Source: Leptasterias polaris
Lineage: Eukaryota; Echinodermata; Asteroidea; Forcipulatida; Asteriidae
Length of the DNA stretch: 64,000 bases
NCBI GenBank assembly: GCA_037783415.1
Contig: JAZGTN010000009.1
Location: forward strand, 6,758,001 to 6,822,000
Direction: 5' to 3'
The notes beneath the pieces were generated by a model. That model was not told where the DNA came from. It was given only the letters and a program-made list of their open reading frames with translations, and ran no database searches. Below are positions 1-9,328 of the stretch, piece by piece. Numbering within the stretch: position 1 is the first letter of the stretch; each line of letters starts with the position of its first letter. The translations under genes and the position numbers were made by a program.

Positions 1-215
1 TCCTTTTGGATGATACCCATGCCTACATCCTTACGGACTGTGAAGGGGGGTAACCCTGTTTCAGCCCCAGGAGTAGGTGGCAACGTGTCCCTGGTGACAG
101 TTCATTTGGGTCGACGGCCCAAATCAGTTAAGTGTACATCCATGTAGCCCTCACTTTGAAGTGACCATCCGGCCTTGTGATGTAAGGCGATATCTCATAG
201 AAAAAAAAGCAAGAA
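1..215 (+). repeat. SINE-A body, 5' part outside window or lost
   Basis: This interspersed repeat recurs at 8716-8965 (minus), 22585-22830 (minus) and 36693-37065 (plus). Shared landmarks are GATACCCATGCCTACATCC, CAGCCCCAGGAGTAGGTGGC and a 3' end near CTTGTGATGTAAGGCGAT followed by CTCAT and an A-rich run. The complete copy at 36.7 kb shows a tRNA-like head, so the family is a SINE. This copy begins inside the body at the window edge. Confidence 0.8.
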
Positions 216-235
216 AATAAAGCACAGTGAACTCA

Positions 236-1005
236 GCACTTTCACGAGTCCTGTGAAAATAAATAACACAGTGTTACGTACGACCAACTCATTTGGGGTT
301 ACACCAACTGAGTCGGTTCGCACGACAGCGAAGTTACAAAAAATGGGTACGAACAAATGGGTACGAACAAATGGGTACAGGTCCAGACGTTGTATATAAT
401 CATAAATAACAAATATATAAATTCATTTACAAACAGCAAAGGCAAATCAAGGAAACTTACAATCAGTAAGTAATGAAAAGCATGAATTAAAGCGACTTGG
501 TATACATAAATGAATATTAATATTTGGCCAAATTAGAGATTTAAATATACCATAAATAAATGCCGCCTGCTCAGCCAACTCAGGTCTCGGGAATGGGGAG
601 TCCAGCGCCAACCACACAGTCACAGGGAGTGGGGTAGTGGGTAGACCTCACAGCGGGGCTTCTCGTCAGTCCAAGCTCATAGCCAGCAACCACACCCAAG
701 TGTCGTCCTGCCAGTGGTAGTAGCGCCGTCAATTCCTGTGGTGTGGACGGTCAGCATCCCATCCCGAGCTCTGAGTCGAAGGAGGCCGCAGCGTAGGCAT
801 ACAATGCTTTATATATGCACATTAGAATTTAAATAAATGCAACCCCTTGCTAAAAAAATAAAAGAACTAAGGAGTGCAGCCAGCCGAGAACAATCCAGCA
901 GAAAGGAACAGCTAAACTAGGAATGTTCATCTCGGCAATAATGTGGCTGAAAGGAATTCCAAAGATAAATCAGATGGTACAAACTGTGACCATAACAACA
1001 GGCAT
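236..1005. other. Unassigned intronic or upstream DNA
   Basis: I see no gene here. There is a short tandem repeat at about 341-378 (three copies of a unit containing AAATGGGTACGAAC) and a GC-richer stretch at about 560-790 whose frames are broken by stops on both strands. If the UBASH3 gene starts further left, this is intron sequence. Confidence 0.4.
341..378 (+). repeat. Short tandem repeat, 14-16 bp unit
   Basis: The segment AAATGGGTACGAAC is present about three times head to tail, the last copy ending in AAATGGGTACAGG. Confidence 0.8.
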
Positions 1006-1010
1006 ATAAC

Positions 1011-1086
1011 TCGATGGGATTGGAACCCTTGACCTTTGGCATTCTAGAGCAGTTGTCTAACCACTAGACCACCGAGATCTCCCAAT
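1011..1086 (-). repeat. tRNA-like SINE head
   Basis: On the minus strand there is an A-box-like TGGTCTAGTGG and, about 40 nt later, a B-box-like GGTTCCAATCC. The ends do not pair as an acceptor stem, so this is a tRNA-derived repeat head rather than a functional tRNA gene. Confidence 0.55.
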
Positions 1087-1485
1087 AGCTAGAGGCATCT
1101 CCAAATAATGTTCTTTATCCTGTTATTTTGTTTTATTTTGGTATTGTGTTTATCCCAAATACAATTTATACATCAATGAAAATATCTCAATGCCCTTTAG
1201 TATTTACACCCGAGTGGTTTTTAGTAGTGCATTGTTTAACGTTCCCATTGGCTGATAGGACTACTTATAAATTTCCACCGTCCTGTGATTTTTCAGGATT
1301 TTTTTGCCTGACTTCCTCAAACACTCTGCAACCTTCAGTATTCAGATCAGATATTGAAGAGTTATTGTTATTATTTTGTACATGTATTTCTGGCAATAAA
1401 ACCAAGGATGTCTTATATTTAAATGAACTTACATGTAATCACTGTAGCTCGCAAGCCTGAGGAAACGTGTACCTGAGTGCTTGTG
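1087..1485. other. Unassigned intronic or upstream DNA
   Basis: AT-rich sequence. The one open frame, about 110 codons from 1128, has no recognisable domain and no splice-site support. I see no other structure. Confidence 0.4.
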
Positions 1486-1737
1486 AACCAGAAACACTGG
1501 GGTAAACCCGTACTCTTCCAAGATAAGTGTTCGGGGTTCTTTTACGTGCAATACCAATCCTAGTACACGGGACTTTCGGCTTAATGTCCCATCCGAAGGA
1601 CAATGAATCTATAGTAAAATATTTTGTCAAGGACACAAGTGGCATGACCGGGACTCAAACCCACACTCTGCTGATCAGAAACACCAGAGCTGAGTCCAGT
1701 GCTCTTAACCGCTTGGCCATGACACGCCATAAAAGTG
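1486..1737 (-). repeat. SINE-B, minus orientation
   Basis: Read on the minus strand it starts with a Leu/Ser-tRNA-like head: GGCCAAGCGGTTAAGAGC (A box), then TTTCTGATCAGCAGAGTGTG and a B box GGTTTGAGTCCC. A body with ACTTGTGTCCTTGA and CCTTCGGATGGGAC follows, ending in ACGTGCAATACC and ACGTAAAAGAACCCC on that strand. Related copies lie at 10262-10680 (plus) and 16195-16385 (minus). A Pol III origin is inferred from the two internal promoter boxes. Confidence 0.8.
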
Positions 1738-1801
1738 TAAAGTGATTGTTTAATATCTGACGAATATTGACATGATCAATTGCCTAATCTTTCCATCCCA
1801 G

Positions 1802-2010
1802 GTTTTAAGAGTTCTTTACTCACACACACCGCGAGCAGATGACGAACTTGAACTCATTCCCGATGACTACATCTACATGTCTGGTATGGATGCCAGAGGG
1901 AGTAATGATGGCTGGTATAAGGGCACATCCCATCAGACGGGTTTGATGGGAATGTTTCCTGGTAACTACACAGAAAAGGCACCAGAGTCTGACACATGGA
2001 CAGTACACAG
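1802..2010 (+). CDS. UBASH3B: UBASH3 exon 1 in window: SH3 domain
   Basis: The exon begins after the acceptor TTCCATCCCAG and ends at the donor CAG|GTAAAG, in phase 2. It encodes about 69 residues forming an SH3 fold: an initial ALYxY-like strand (VLRVLYSHTP), the acidic RT-loop stretch DDELELIPDDYIYMS, a Gly-Trp pair (DGWYKGTS) and the closing GMFPGNYTEKA. These match the UBASH3 SH3 rather than a generic one. A Met codon at 1772 lies upstream of the acceptor in intron sequence and is not a translation start. The 3' end of this exon with its donor is duplicated 106 bp downstream. Confidence 0.93.
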
Positions 2011-2170
2011 GTAAAGACAACCCAAATCTAGAGACCGTAGTGGCTTTGAGTGGCTGAAGTACAACTAGACTATTAAGGCTATTTCAGAATAAGTCCGACA
2101 CATGGACAGTACACAGGTAAAGACAAACCAATCCTAGAGACCGTAGTGGCTTTTTGTGGCTGAAGTACAA
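1986..2170 (+). repeat. 106-bp tandem duplication including exon 3' end and splice donor
   Basis: The segment from AGTCTGACACATGGACAGTA through the donor and on to GTGGCTGAAGTACAA (about 1986-2064) is repeated at about 2092-2170 with few changes. The second copy keeps ACACAG|GTAAAG at 2117 and lies 29 bp after an acceptor-like TATTTCAG ending at 2087. Confidence 0.9.
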
Positions 2171-2820
2171 ATACGGAAAATCTTTTAGTAGGACACGGAT
2201 CTGATCCGTGTAATCTGGATTGACCTTTTCACACTACAAATTTTCCACTCGATGTCTATCCGTGTAGAGCACTCGATCCGTGTCGAAAACAATCCTGCAA
2301 GGGAGGTGGGTTGAGAAATCTGGACCCGTGTCAAAAATTCCAACACATTTCGAAAGCCTTAGGGAGCCTCTCAAAAGTCGGGGCACGTTCCAAGCGCAAT
2401 GGAACGTTCCTGTGGGCATATGCCTGCGATCCATTGGACCGCTGGAACGTTCCGCTGGACCGCAACATTGTGCCGAACGTTCCATTAGAACGGTCAAGTG
2501 GAACGGACACACGTACTGTCGTTCGTAGATGGTCCAAGCTACGTACTTTTGTTTTTATACGTTCGCCTGTGCGATGCGACTGCCACTGCCGCCAGCTTGT
2601 TCGGATGTCTTTAAAGTGGTTTTAGCACATTTTAATAGTAGTGTCAAATGTTTTATTTCATCAACAATTAACGGAAAGTGTCTTGTATACTTCACTTGGT
2701 CCACGGATATTTCACGTCGTCGTTGCGTTGTCAAAAGTTCCGGCACGGTTGTCATGGTTGTCTATCAACTGTACTGTAGTGTTTGTGTTTAGGTTTTTCT
2801 TTGATACGCTTATTCCAGAA
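2160..2820 (+). repeat. GC-rich element arm with GGAACGTTCC palindromes, left of LINE
   Basis: Base composition changes here from AT-rich intron to GC-rich. The 10-bp palindrome GGAACGTTCC occurs at 2401 and about 2443, with near copies beside them and at about 2476. A stretch with CGATCCGTGTCGAAAA (about 2274-2290) has a weak inverted counterpart near 8390-8415. It reads as the left arm of a DNA element into which the LINE landed. Element class is undetermined. Confidence 0.5.
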
Positions 2821-3032
2821 TAAAGCATCAATTGCCGAAGGAAGTACTTAAAGATACTAACGTACTTTTATAGTGAATGATAGAGATGACACTAACAATG
2901 AGATAGTCTGTTCGAAAATCGCTCCGAGAATATCTCGTAAAATCTTCAAATCTATAGCGGGATCGTCAGTTTGATTAACATCAGTTGTTAGATCTTACTG
3001 TTTGGAATCCACTGGGACGACATCAATCAAAT

Positions 3033-3959
3033 ATGAGACCTAAGAGAGGGAGAAATCAGTCCAAAACCAGCGTATCTGAGCCTGAATCTTCTGATCAGTT
3101 TCAACCTGAACGATCACCATGCACTGATCAAAGGCCTACAACTGGATCCCTTCACAATGGTGGTGACCAACAAAAGGATGACGTAATCAAACAAAAGGAT
3201 GGCGTCACCAAACACAAAGGTAACTCTACGAGCGCCCCGTTGCCTTCAACGCCGATAAACCCCAGTGGCCCGCTCCATGATGAACTAGAACTCAAGGAAA
3301 GGATATATAAAGCTATATCTACCGATCCAGCGATCATGAGCTCTATCATCGAACCAATTGCCAAGCTTATTGCAGACAAGATTATGACTTCAAGCTGTGA
3401 TCAACTTATTGGTAAGGTGGTCGACAATCTTGTAAATAACGCAGTGTTCACCAACTCACTTGCATCTACTGTCCATGAACAAGTTGCACAAGAGATTTTC
3501 GAGTCAACGTCCATGGACATTGGTCAGCTAAGTAAAGATTTGACCGACCTCAACCGTAAGTACCAAGATATGTCTAAACTCAACAATCAACTCAAAACCA
3601 ACCTAGATGACCTCGAACAGTACAGTAGACGAAATTGCCTCCTACTTCATGGTGTCGAAGAATCTGCTAATGACATCGCTGACACTATTGTCTTAGACAC
3701 CTTAAACAGCAAACTCAGACTAAATCTCACAAAAGATGACATTGACAGATCTCATCGCGTCGGTCAATCTAAGAAGTCTCCGGGTGCCCCTAATAGTAAA
3801 CCCAAGCCACGCCCCTTCATAATCAAGTTTGTCAGCTACCGATCAAGGTCACAAGTGTTCAAGAACAAGCGTCTTCTTAAAGGATCCGGCCTCCTCCTGA
3901 CTGAAAACCTTACAGAGAAACGAGCTCCTTCAAGAGGCAAAACGAAGATCTTCAGTTGA
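3033..3959 (+). CDS. LINE ORF1 protein (coiled-coil RNA-binding type), frameshifted near C-terminus
   Basis: The likely start is the ATG at 3033 (MRPKRGRNQSK, basic and nuclear-like); an upstream in-frame start at 2985 is less plausible. The first 90 or so residues are low-complexity and polar. A heptad-like segment at about residues 165-200 leads into DLEQYSRRNCLLLHGVEE, the typical entry to the RRM-like domain of LINE ORF1 proteins. The C-terminal part has RPFIIKFVSYRSR. The frame stops at 3957-3959, but the +1 frame from about 3928 continues with the usual ORF1 ending, including VWTQDGKI, to a TAA at 4057-4059. A small indel near 3926 has therefore cut off the last part. The protein binds element RNA in this family. 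Confidence 0.82.
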   Translation: MRPKRGRNQSKTSVSEPESSDQFQPERSPCTDQRPTTGSLHNGGDQQKDDVIKQKDGVTKHKGNSTSAPLPSTPINPSGPLHDELELKERIYKAISTDPAIMSSIIEPIAKLIADKIMTSSCDQLIGKVVDNLVNNAVFTNSLASTVHEQVAQEIFESTSMDIGQLSKDLTDLNRKYQDMSKLNNQLKTNLDDLEQYSRRNCLLLHGVEESANDIADTIVLDTLNSKLRLNLTKDDIDRSHRVGQSKKSPGAPNSKPKPRPFIIKFVSYRSRSQVFKNKRLLKGSGLLLTENLTEKRAPSRGKTKIFS

Positions 3960-4450
3960 CTCTGTGTGGACCCAGGATGGGAAAATTATTCTGCTGCTTC
4001 AAAGCAAGAGGAAAGTGACCATCACAACGTTGACCGAACTGAACAAATTTGCGTCATAATCAGCCTCTGGACAATGGTCTCACTGCTGCCATGTTGTGTT
4101 CTATGTAATATTGGTTACAATGATTGAATCTACTTCTGCATTCTAGCCTCGTTTTGATTGTTTTTTGATTTACATAGAAGAAAACAAGATGGCTGTGTAG
4201 GTTTATTTGTAATACCGTTTCTCCATACTTTCCTTTTACTGGTTAGTTCTAGTTCACCCTGAATCTCTTTTTTCACATACAATTATTCTTTACGAGATTA
4301 TTCTTGTTGCTTTATTTTTTTTTTTCTGTTATCCATTGACTTTTTTGTAAGTAGTTCCTATTTGATTTTGTTACTAGTTCTTTTGTAAAGTTTTTTGTTT
4401 TTTGTGTGTGTGTCTTTATACGTCATCTGTTTTTTGTTGCCTTACTGGAG

Positions 4451-7402
4451 ATGTTTGAATATGATATTGAAGACGATGTGAATGTAAATGATTCTGCCTG
4501 CCCTTACCTTGATAGCAACGAATTTAATAATCTTCAGCTCAACCTATCTTCACATGATTTTTCCGTGTTTTATATGAATGCTAGGAGTCTCTGTAAGCAT
4601 TTCCATGACATTGAACATTACTTGTGTTCTATTAACCACTTTTTCTCCATCTACGCTTTTACAGAAACATGGTTTAAAGGGGCTCCTCCTCCATATGTTC
4701 ACAAAGACAATTACCATCTTGTTCATTCTTCTCGTCAAAACAAACTTGGAGGAGGAGCAGCCATGTTCATCAGTGACTCTCTTAAATATCATACAAGAGA
4801 GGATCTCATGACTTCCTGTTCTGACTATGAATCTGTCTTCATTGAGATCGAGCGTGATCATGCAAGTAATATCATTGTTGGAAATGTTTACAGAGCTCCC
4901 AATACCTGTATTGACAACTTCAATAATTCATTTGATGCTTGTCTTAGTCTTATTAATAGTGAAAAGAAACTGTGTTACATAATGGGAGATTTTAACTTGA
5001 ACTTGATTGACTATTCTAACCACCAGCTCACAGAGGATTTTGTCAATACAATTTATTCTCATGGTCTCCGCTCCTTGATCGACAAACCAACTCGCATCAC
5101 ACCACAATCCGCAACACTTATTGACAATATTCTTACTAACAATGAAAACCATGTCATTCCTGGTATTCTCTTTGCTGATATTTCTGATCATTTGCCTTTT
5201 TTCCAGATTACTCCTTATTGTTTTCAACATCAACAGACCTCTAAAAAGACATTCGTCAAAAGGAACATCACAAGCACCACTCTTCAAGCCTTTACTGAAG
5301 ATCTAAGCCGTACGAACTGGAGTAACGTTTATCAAAGGGAGGACTCTGAATCAGCGTACAATACTTTTCTTACTGTCTTCACTGATCTTTACAACCTACA
5401 TTTTCCTTTCATTTCTAAAACTGTGTCTAAATCTAGAAACAATTATCCGTGGATGTCTCCAGATCTCATCAGTTCTTGTAACCACAAGAATAACCTGTAT
5501 AAACGGTTCCTCCGCAACCCCACTAAAGCCAACGAACTCCGATATAAACAGTTTCGGAATCACCTGACTTCATTGATTCGTAAAGCCAAAAAAGATCACT
5601 ATGCCTCCAAATTCAGCACCAACGAAGGTAACACTAAGAGCACCTGGAGAGAAATTAATAACATCTTAGGCAAGAACAAGATAGTTGAGCTTCCTGATGA
5701 AATCATCGACGGTCATAATGTTGCTTCAAACCCATCAGATATCGCTGATTCTTTCAACAAGTACTTTTCCAGCATCGGTTCTTCCCTTTCAAGCAAGATT
5801 CCTTCCACAGCTAGTCAATTTTCTGATCATCTTCACAATCGTAATACGTCTTCCCTCTTCTTCATGCCAACTTGTCCCAATGAAATTATTGAAGTCGGTA
5901 AAAGCCTTAAGAGTGTTTCTAGCTGTGGCTTTGATGGCATTAATTCTTCAGTTATCAAGTCAGTACTTCCTCTTATATCTTCACCCCTCGCTCACATTTT
6001 CAACCTTTCGCTTTCTACTGGTTCTGTCTCTTTTCAACTGAAAATTGCCAAAGTGATTCCTGTATTCAAAAATGGCAGCTCCAAGGAAATCTCAAATTAT
6101 CGTCCTATCTCTGTCCTTCCCTGTTTCTCTAAAATCTTAGAACGTCTTGTCTATAAACGTCTCTTTAAATTCTTATCTGATTTCAACCTCTTGTTTGAAC
6201 ATCAGTTTGGTTTTCGCAGCAGCTATTCTACAGATCTTGCTCTCACTTTTCTCACCGATTCTCTCATCTCTTCACTTAATGATGGTTTGATTTCTGCTGG
6301 TGTCTTCATTGACCTATCTAAAGCTTTTGATACCATCGACCATAAAATCATGCTAGCTAAACTCCACTATTATGGCATCCGAGGTATCGCCCTTACATGG
6401 TTTGAAGACTACCTTAACAACCGGAAACAGTTCACTACATGTAAAAAGAGTGATTCTTCCTTGAATGATATCACCCACGGCGTTCCCCAGGGTTCCATTC
6501 TCGGTCCTCTCCTTTTTCTTATTTATGTCAACGATCTACACCACTGTTCTTCTAAATTGTCTTTTACTCTCTTTGCGGATGACACTACTATTCTTTTTTC
6601 TCATTCTGACTTGCCTACTTTGGCTGAAGAACTAAACAATGAACTAGTGAAAGTCTCCTCCTGGTTTAGTACAAACAAACTCTCTCTTAACTCCCAAAAA
6701 ACAAAATATATGATCTTTTCCAAATCTAGGTCTACCATCAATGACGCCAATATCAGCATCAACCATGTTCCTATTGAAAGGGTACATTCAACCAAATTCC
6801 TCGGCGTTGTCATTGATGACAAACTTTCTTGGACTCAACACATTTCCCACATCTCGAAAATTACTTCCCGCAATACTGGCATCATGTCTAAGCTACGTTC
6901 CTTTCTACCCTCTGTTGCCATGGTCTCTCTTTATAACACACTCATTCTTCCTTATCTTAATTACTGTAATATTGTTTGGGCACGCACTAGCACCAGTAAA
7001 CTCCACTCTCTTATGATCATTCAAAAAAGAGCCATCCGGCTGGCAACACTCTCACAACCACGTGATCATACATTACCTCTTTTTATCAAATTACACACCC
7101 TTACACTTTCTGATATTAACAAATCTCAAACAGGCACCTTCATGTACAAATACACTAATAACCTTCTCCCTCGCCTTTTCACGTCTTACTTCACCTATAA
7201 TAAAGACATTCATGACCACAACACTAGATCTAGAAACAACATGCACGTCCCATTCGCACGCACATCATACACATCCAATACTCTCCGTTACTATGGTCCT
7301 CGTCTTTGGAATTCGGTTGACCAGTCTATCAAAGCCTCATCCTCTGTGGCTAGGTTTAAAACATCTTATAAAAAGTTCCTTATTTCCCAGTATGTAACAT
7401 AG
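4451..7402 (+). CDS. LINE ORF2: APE-type endonuclease plus reverse transcriptase
   Basis: The ATG at 4451 (MFEYDIEDD) is preferred, since the 45 nt of open frame before it lack an ATG; it gives 983 aa. The endonuclease part (about residues 35-275) shows NARSLCKHF, TETWFKG, GGGAAMFIS, VYRAPN, GDFNLN and SDHLPFF. The reverse transcriptase (about 500-780) shows ISNYRPISVLPCFSKILE, GFRSSYSTDLAL, FIDLSKAFDTIDH (near residue 618), GVPQGSILGPLL (near 677), FADDTTIL (near 708) and FLGVVIDDKLSW. A C-terminal segment with YGPRLWNS follows. Catalytic aspartates are intact and there are no internal stops. The enzyme nicks target DNA and copies the element RNA in place. Confidence 0.94.
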   Translation: MFEYDIEDDVNVNDSACPYLDSNEFNNLQLNLSSHDFSVFYMNARSLCKHFHDIEHYLCSINHFFSIYAFTETWFKGAPPPYVHKDNYHLVHSSRQNKLGGGAAMFISDSLKYHTREDLMTSCSDYESVFIEIERDHASNIIVGNVYRAPNTCIDNFNNSFDACLSLINSEKKLCYIMGDFNLNLIDYSNHQLTEDFVNTIYSHGLRSLIDKPTRITPQSATLIDNILTNNENHVIPGILFADISDHLPFFQITPYCFQHQQTSKKTFVKRNITSTTLQAFTEDLSRTNWSNVYQREDSESAYNTFLTVFTDLYNLHFPFISKTVSKSRNNYPWMSPDLISSCNHKNNLYKRFLRNPTKANELRYKQFRNHLTSLIRKAKKDHYASKFSTNEGNTKSTWREINNILGKNKIVELPDEIIDGHNVASNPSDIADSFNKYFSSIGSSLSSKIPSTASQFSDHLHNRNTSSLFFMPTCPNEIIEVGKSLKSVSSCGFDGINSSVIKSVLPLISSPLAHIFNLSLSTGSVSFQLKIAKVIPVFKNGSSKEISNYRPISVLPCFSKILERLVYKRLFKFLSDFNLLFEHQFGFRSSYSTDLALTFLTDSLISSLNDGLISAGVFIDLSKAFDTIDHKIMLAKLHYYGIRGIALTWFEDYLNNRKQFTTCKKSDSSLNDITHGVPQGSILGPLLFLIYVNDLHHCSSKLSFTLFADDTTILFSHSDLPTLAEELNNELVKVSSWFSTNKLSLNSQKTKYMIFSKSRSTINDANISINHVPIERVHSTKFLGVVIDDKLSWTQHISHISKITSRNTGIMSKLRSFLPSVAMVSLYNTLILPYLNYCNIVWARTSTSKLHSLMIIQKRAIRLATLSQPRDHTLPLFIKLHTLTLSDINKSQTGTFMYKYTNNLLPRLFTSYFTYNKDIHDHNTRSRNNMHVPFARTSYTSNTLRYYGPRLWNSVDQSIKASSSVARFKTSYKKFLISQYVT

Positions 7403-7467
7403 TTACTATACCGTTCTTCTCCTTTAAGTTTTTGCATACTTTGTCATTGTCGTTTTCACCAGTAGTT

Positions 7468-7474
7468 TGTTCGT

Positions 7475-7506
<32 letters not shown>

Positions 7507-7507
7507 T
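7468..7507 (+). repeat. GTCT microsatellite in LINE 3' UTR
   Basis: About eight head-to-tail copies of GTCT interrupt the 3' untranslated region of the LINE. Confidence 0.85.
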
Positions 7508-7859
7508 TCGTCTTTGTATTGTCCTAAGCATGTACCCTTAGTTTATGTATTTGTTATGTAAAGGCAAGCCGCTACAAGCTACCTGGCTTATTTTGGGCCT
7601 TGCCTCCACGCGCTTTCCCACTAGTTTATTCTTAATTCTTATTCTGTTTTTTTATATTATTGCATTTTACAATGCAGTTCTGTAATTGTGGAAATATGGT
7701 AGTGGAAATAAATGTGAATTGAATTGAATTGAATTGAATGATTTAGACAACTGTTAACAGTCATATAGCATTAAAAATTCATCAAACTTAATACCAGCAC
7801 CAGCATTTTTTTTTAGCTCCAAGTACATGTACATGAACTTACAAGTATATTATCGCGTA

Positions 7860-8440
7860 GCGTGCAGTTAGTGTCAACACTACACGGGCTCATTTTTCAC
7901 AATTGGGACACGTCGCCCGGTCCTGCAGAACGTTCCGCAGGAACGTTCCTACATGAGAGAATATACGTGGTGGCATTTTGAATGATCCAACGGAACGCTC
8001 CAGCGGTCCAACGGGCCGGTCCAAGTACAGCCGCTGGAATACTCTACCGATCCAAAAAGAACGTGATCCCTACCATTCCGACTTTTGAGACGCTCACTTA
8101 GTGTGAACACCGCTGGGTTAATTTTTGATCCGTGTTGATTGTGCATGGCGCCATCCGTACATTGTAGTTGTTAAGCACGTAAAGAAAAGTAATAAAGTCG
8201 TCGCTACGCGCCACGGGGCGCCACGTTGCGTCTGTATAAGACCCTGCAGTGTGAAACAATTGCACAACACACGGATCGAAAGTTACACGTGTAAACCAAA
8301 AGCTGATGTCGTGCAGTGCTAGTGTGAAAGCGAAACAATTTGTATTCGTGTTGAAATTTTACTGAGTCTACACTGACCCGATCTGTGTAAGTTTCGACAT
8401 GGATCGAACGTCGATAGTGTGCAATAGCCTATAGACTAAA
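7860..8440 (-). repeat. GC-rich element arm with AACGTTCC motifs, right of LINE
   Basis: This is the counterpart of the arm at 2160-2820. It has two more palindromic sites (AGAACGTTCC near 7927 and GGAACGTTCC near 7939), GGAACGCTCCAGCGG, and further right a GATCGAAC/TCGACATGGATCG stretch that weakly mirrors the left arm. It suggests the host of the LINE insertion was a DNA element with long, diverged inverted arms. Confidence 0.5.
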
Positions 8441-8715
8441 AGTTATGTATTTCAGAATCAGCGGCTGTGGCTAATCACCACGGTAACATGAATTGAAGTA
8501 TAGGCTGCCCTTAGCAATAGCCACACCAAAAGCGGCTAGTTCAGACACAGCCTCATAGAGTCTGCAAACAGCTGTAAAGTTTGACCATCTTCCATTCTTT
8601 AGTCGTAGTAAATGTCAAGTCCGTAGTATTCAATGTCCTTTGAATCTCAACAGGCACGCCCCATTTCCAAAAACAAAGCGAAACGTTCTGTTTCATATTA
8701 TCTTTCCAAACACTT
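8441..8715. other. Unassigned intronic DNA
   Basis: Contains CAGCGGCTGTGGCTAATCACC and a loosely inverted AGCCACACCAAAAGCGGC near 8520, suggesting a decayed small foldback repeat. No coding signal seen. Confidence 0.35.
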
Positions 8716-8965
8716 TCACTTTTAATTTTTTTTAATGAGAGATCGCCTTACATCACAAGGCCAAGGACGGCCACTTCAAGGTGAGGGCTACACTTAACTG
8801 AATTTGGCTATCGACCGTAATCAACTGTCACCAGGGGCACGTTGCCACCTACTCCTGGGGCTGAAACAGGGTTACCCCCTTCACAGTCCGTAAAGGATGT
8901 AGGCATGGGTATCATCCACTAGGAGCCTGGCTGGTAGAGAAGAATGCACTGCCTTCCTAACTTGA
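8716..8965 (-). repeat. SINE-A body, minus orientation, head missing
   Basis: This is the reverse complement of the repeat at 1-215: it starts with an AT-rich tail and TAATGAGAGATCGCCTTACA and runs to GGTATCATCCACTAGGAGCC and GAATGCACTGCCTTCC. The tRNA-like head is absent, so it is 5'-truncated. Confidence 0.85.
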
Positions 8966-9156
8966 AAACTGCATGTTAATGAACTTTGTCTTTGTGTCTG
9001 ATTAACTGATCAAAAACAAATGCTCGGTCTTTTAGAGTTAAGGACATTGAAACTTGATGAGCTAAAGTTCTCTGACTCAAAGGATCCCTGGTTGTGTAAA
9101 TTAAAATCAAAAAAAAAACATATCTTAATATTATTTTTGTTTTATTCTTTCACCAG

Positions 9157-9328
9157 AGTTATTCCCCTCACAAAATCCCTGAGTGCTAATCAAGTCTTGG
9201 TCAACCTTGATGACAAAGTTCCCAGCCCACCCGCCCCTCCCGGTGCAGACGAACATCGGTCAAGTCAGTACAAATCACCTGAGGGTCTCTTAAAACAGTC
9301 TCAGGAGGAGGAGTCAAAATATGCAAAT
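9157..9328 (+). CDS. UBASH3B: UBASH3 exon 2 in window: proline-rich linker
   Basis: The acceptor TTCTTTCACCAG precedes an A that completes the Arg codon split from the SH3 exon. The exon ends at AAT|GTGAGT in phase 0. It encodes about 57 residues with little predicted fold: VIPLTKSLSANQVLVNLDD, then a proline cluster (PSPPAPPG) and a Glu-rich stretch (QSQEEESKYAN). It joins the SH3 to the phosphatase domain. The linker is longer than in the vertebrate proteins I recall, and its sequence is poorly conserved. The assignment rests on phase agreement and position. Confidence 0.85.

Larger units (their letters stand above)
2825..7740 (+). mobile_element. Near full-length CR1/L2-type non-LTR retrotransposon
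   Basis: The element has a 5' untranslated stretch (left boundary not resolved), ORF1 (3033-3959), a 490-nt gap, ORF2 (4451-7402) and a 3' UTR. It ends in ATAAATGTGAATTGAATTG with further GAATT repeats (about 7707-7740). ORF1 has a coiled-coil and nucleic-acid-binding arrangement, and ORF2 has endonuclease and reverse transcriptase. A pentanucleotide-repeat tail instead of poly(A) fits the CR1/L2 branch of the Jockey group. I found no clear target duplication. A truncated relative of the 3' end lies at about 18205-18745. Confidence 0.9.

Noticed and set aside
1772..1801. Methionine start for the SH3 open frame
   Set aside because: It lies before the acceptor at 1801; the family has large N-terminal domains, so the real start is outside the window.
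2280..2625. Several overlapping open frames in both strands
   Set aside because: They result from the GC-rich palindromic repeats, which open frames symmetrically on both strands.
4321..4450. Upstream extension of LINE ORF2 to 4406
   Set aside because: It begins without ATG in a T/G-rich stretch; the ATG at 4451 gives a normal ORF2 length.
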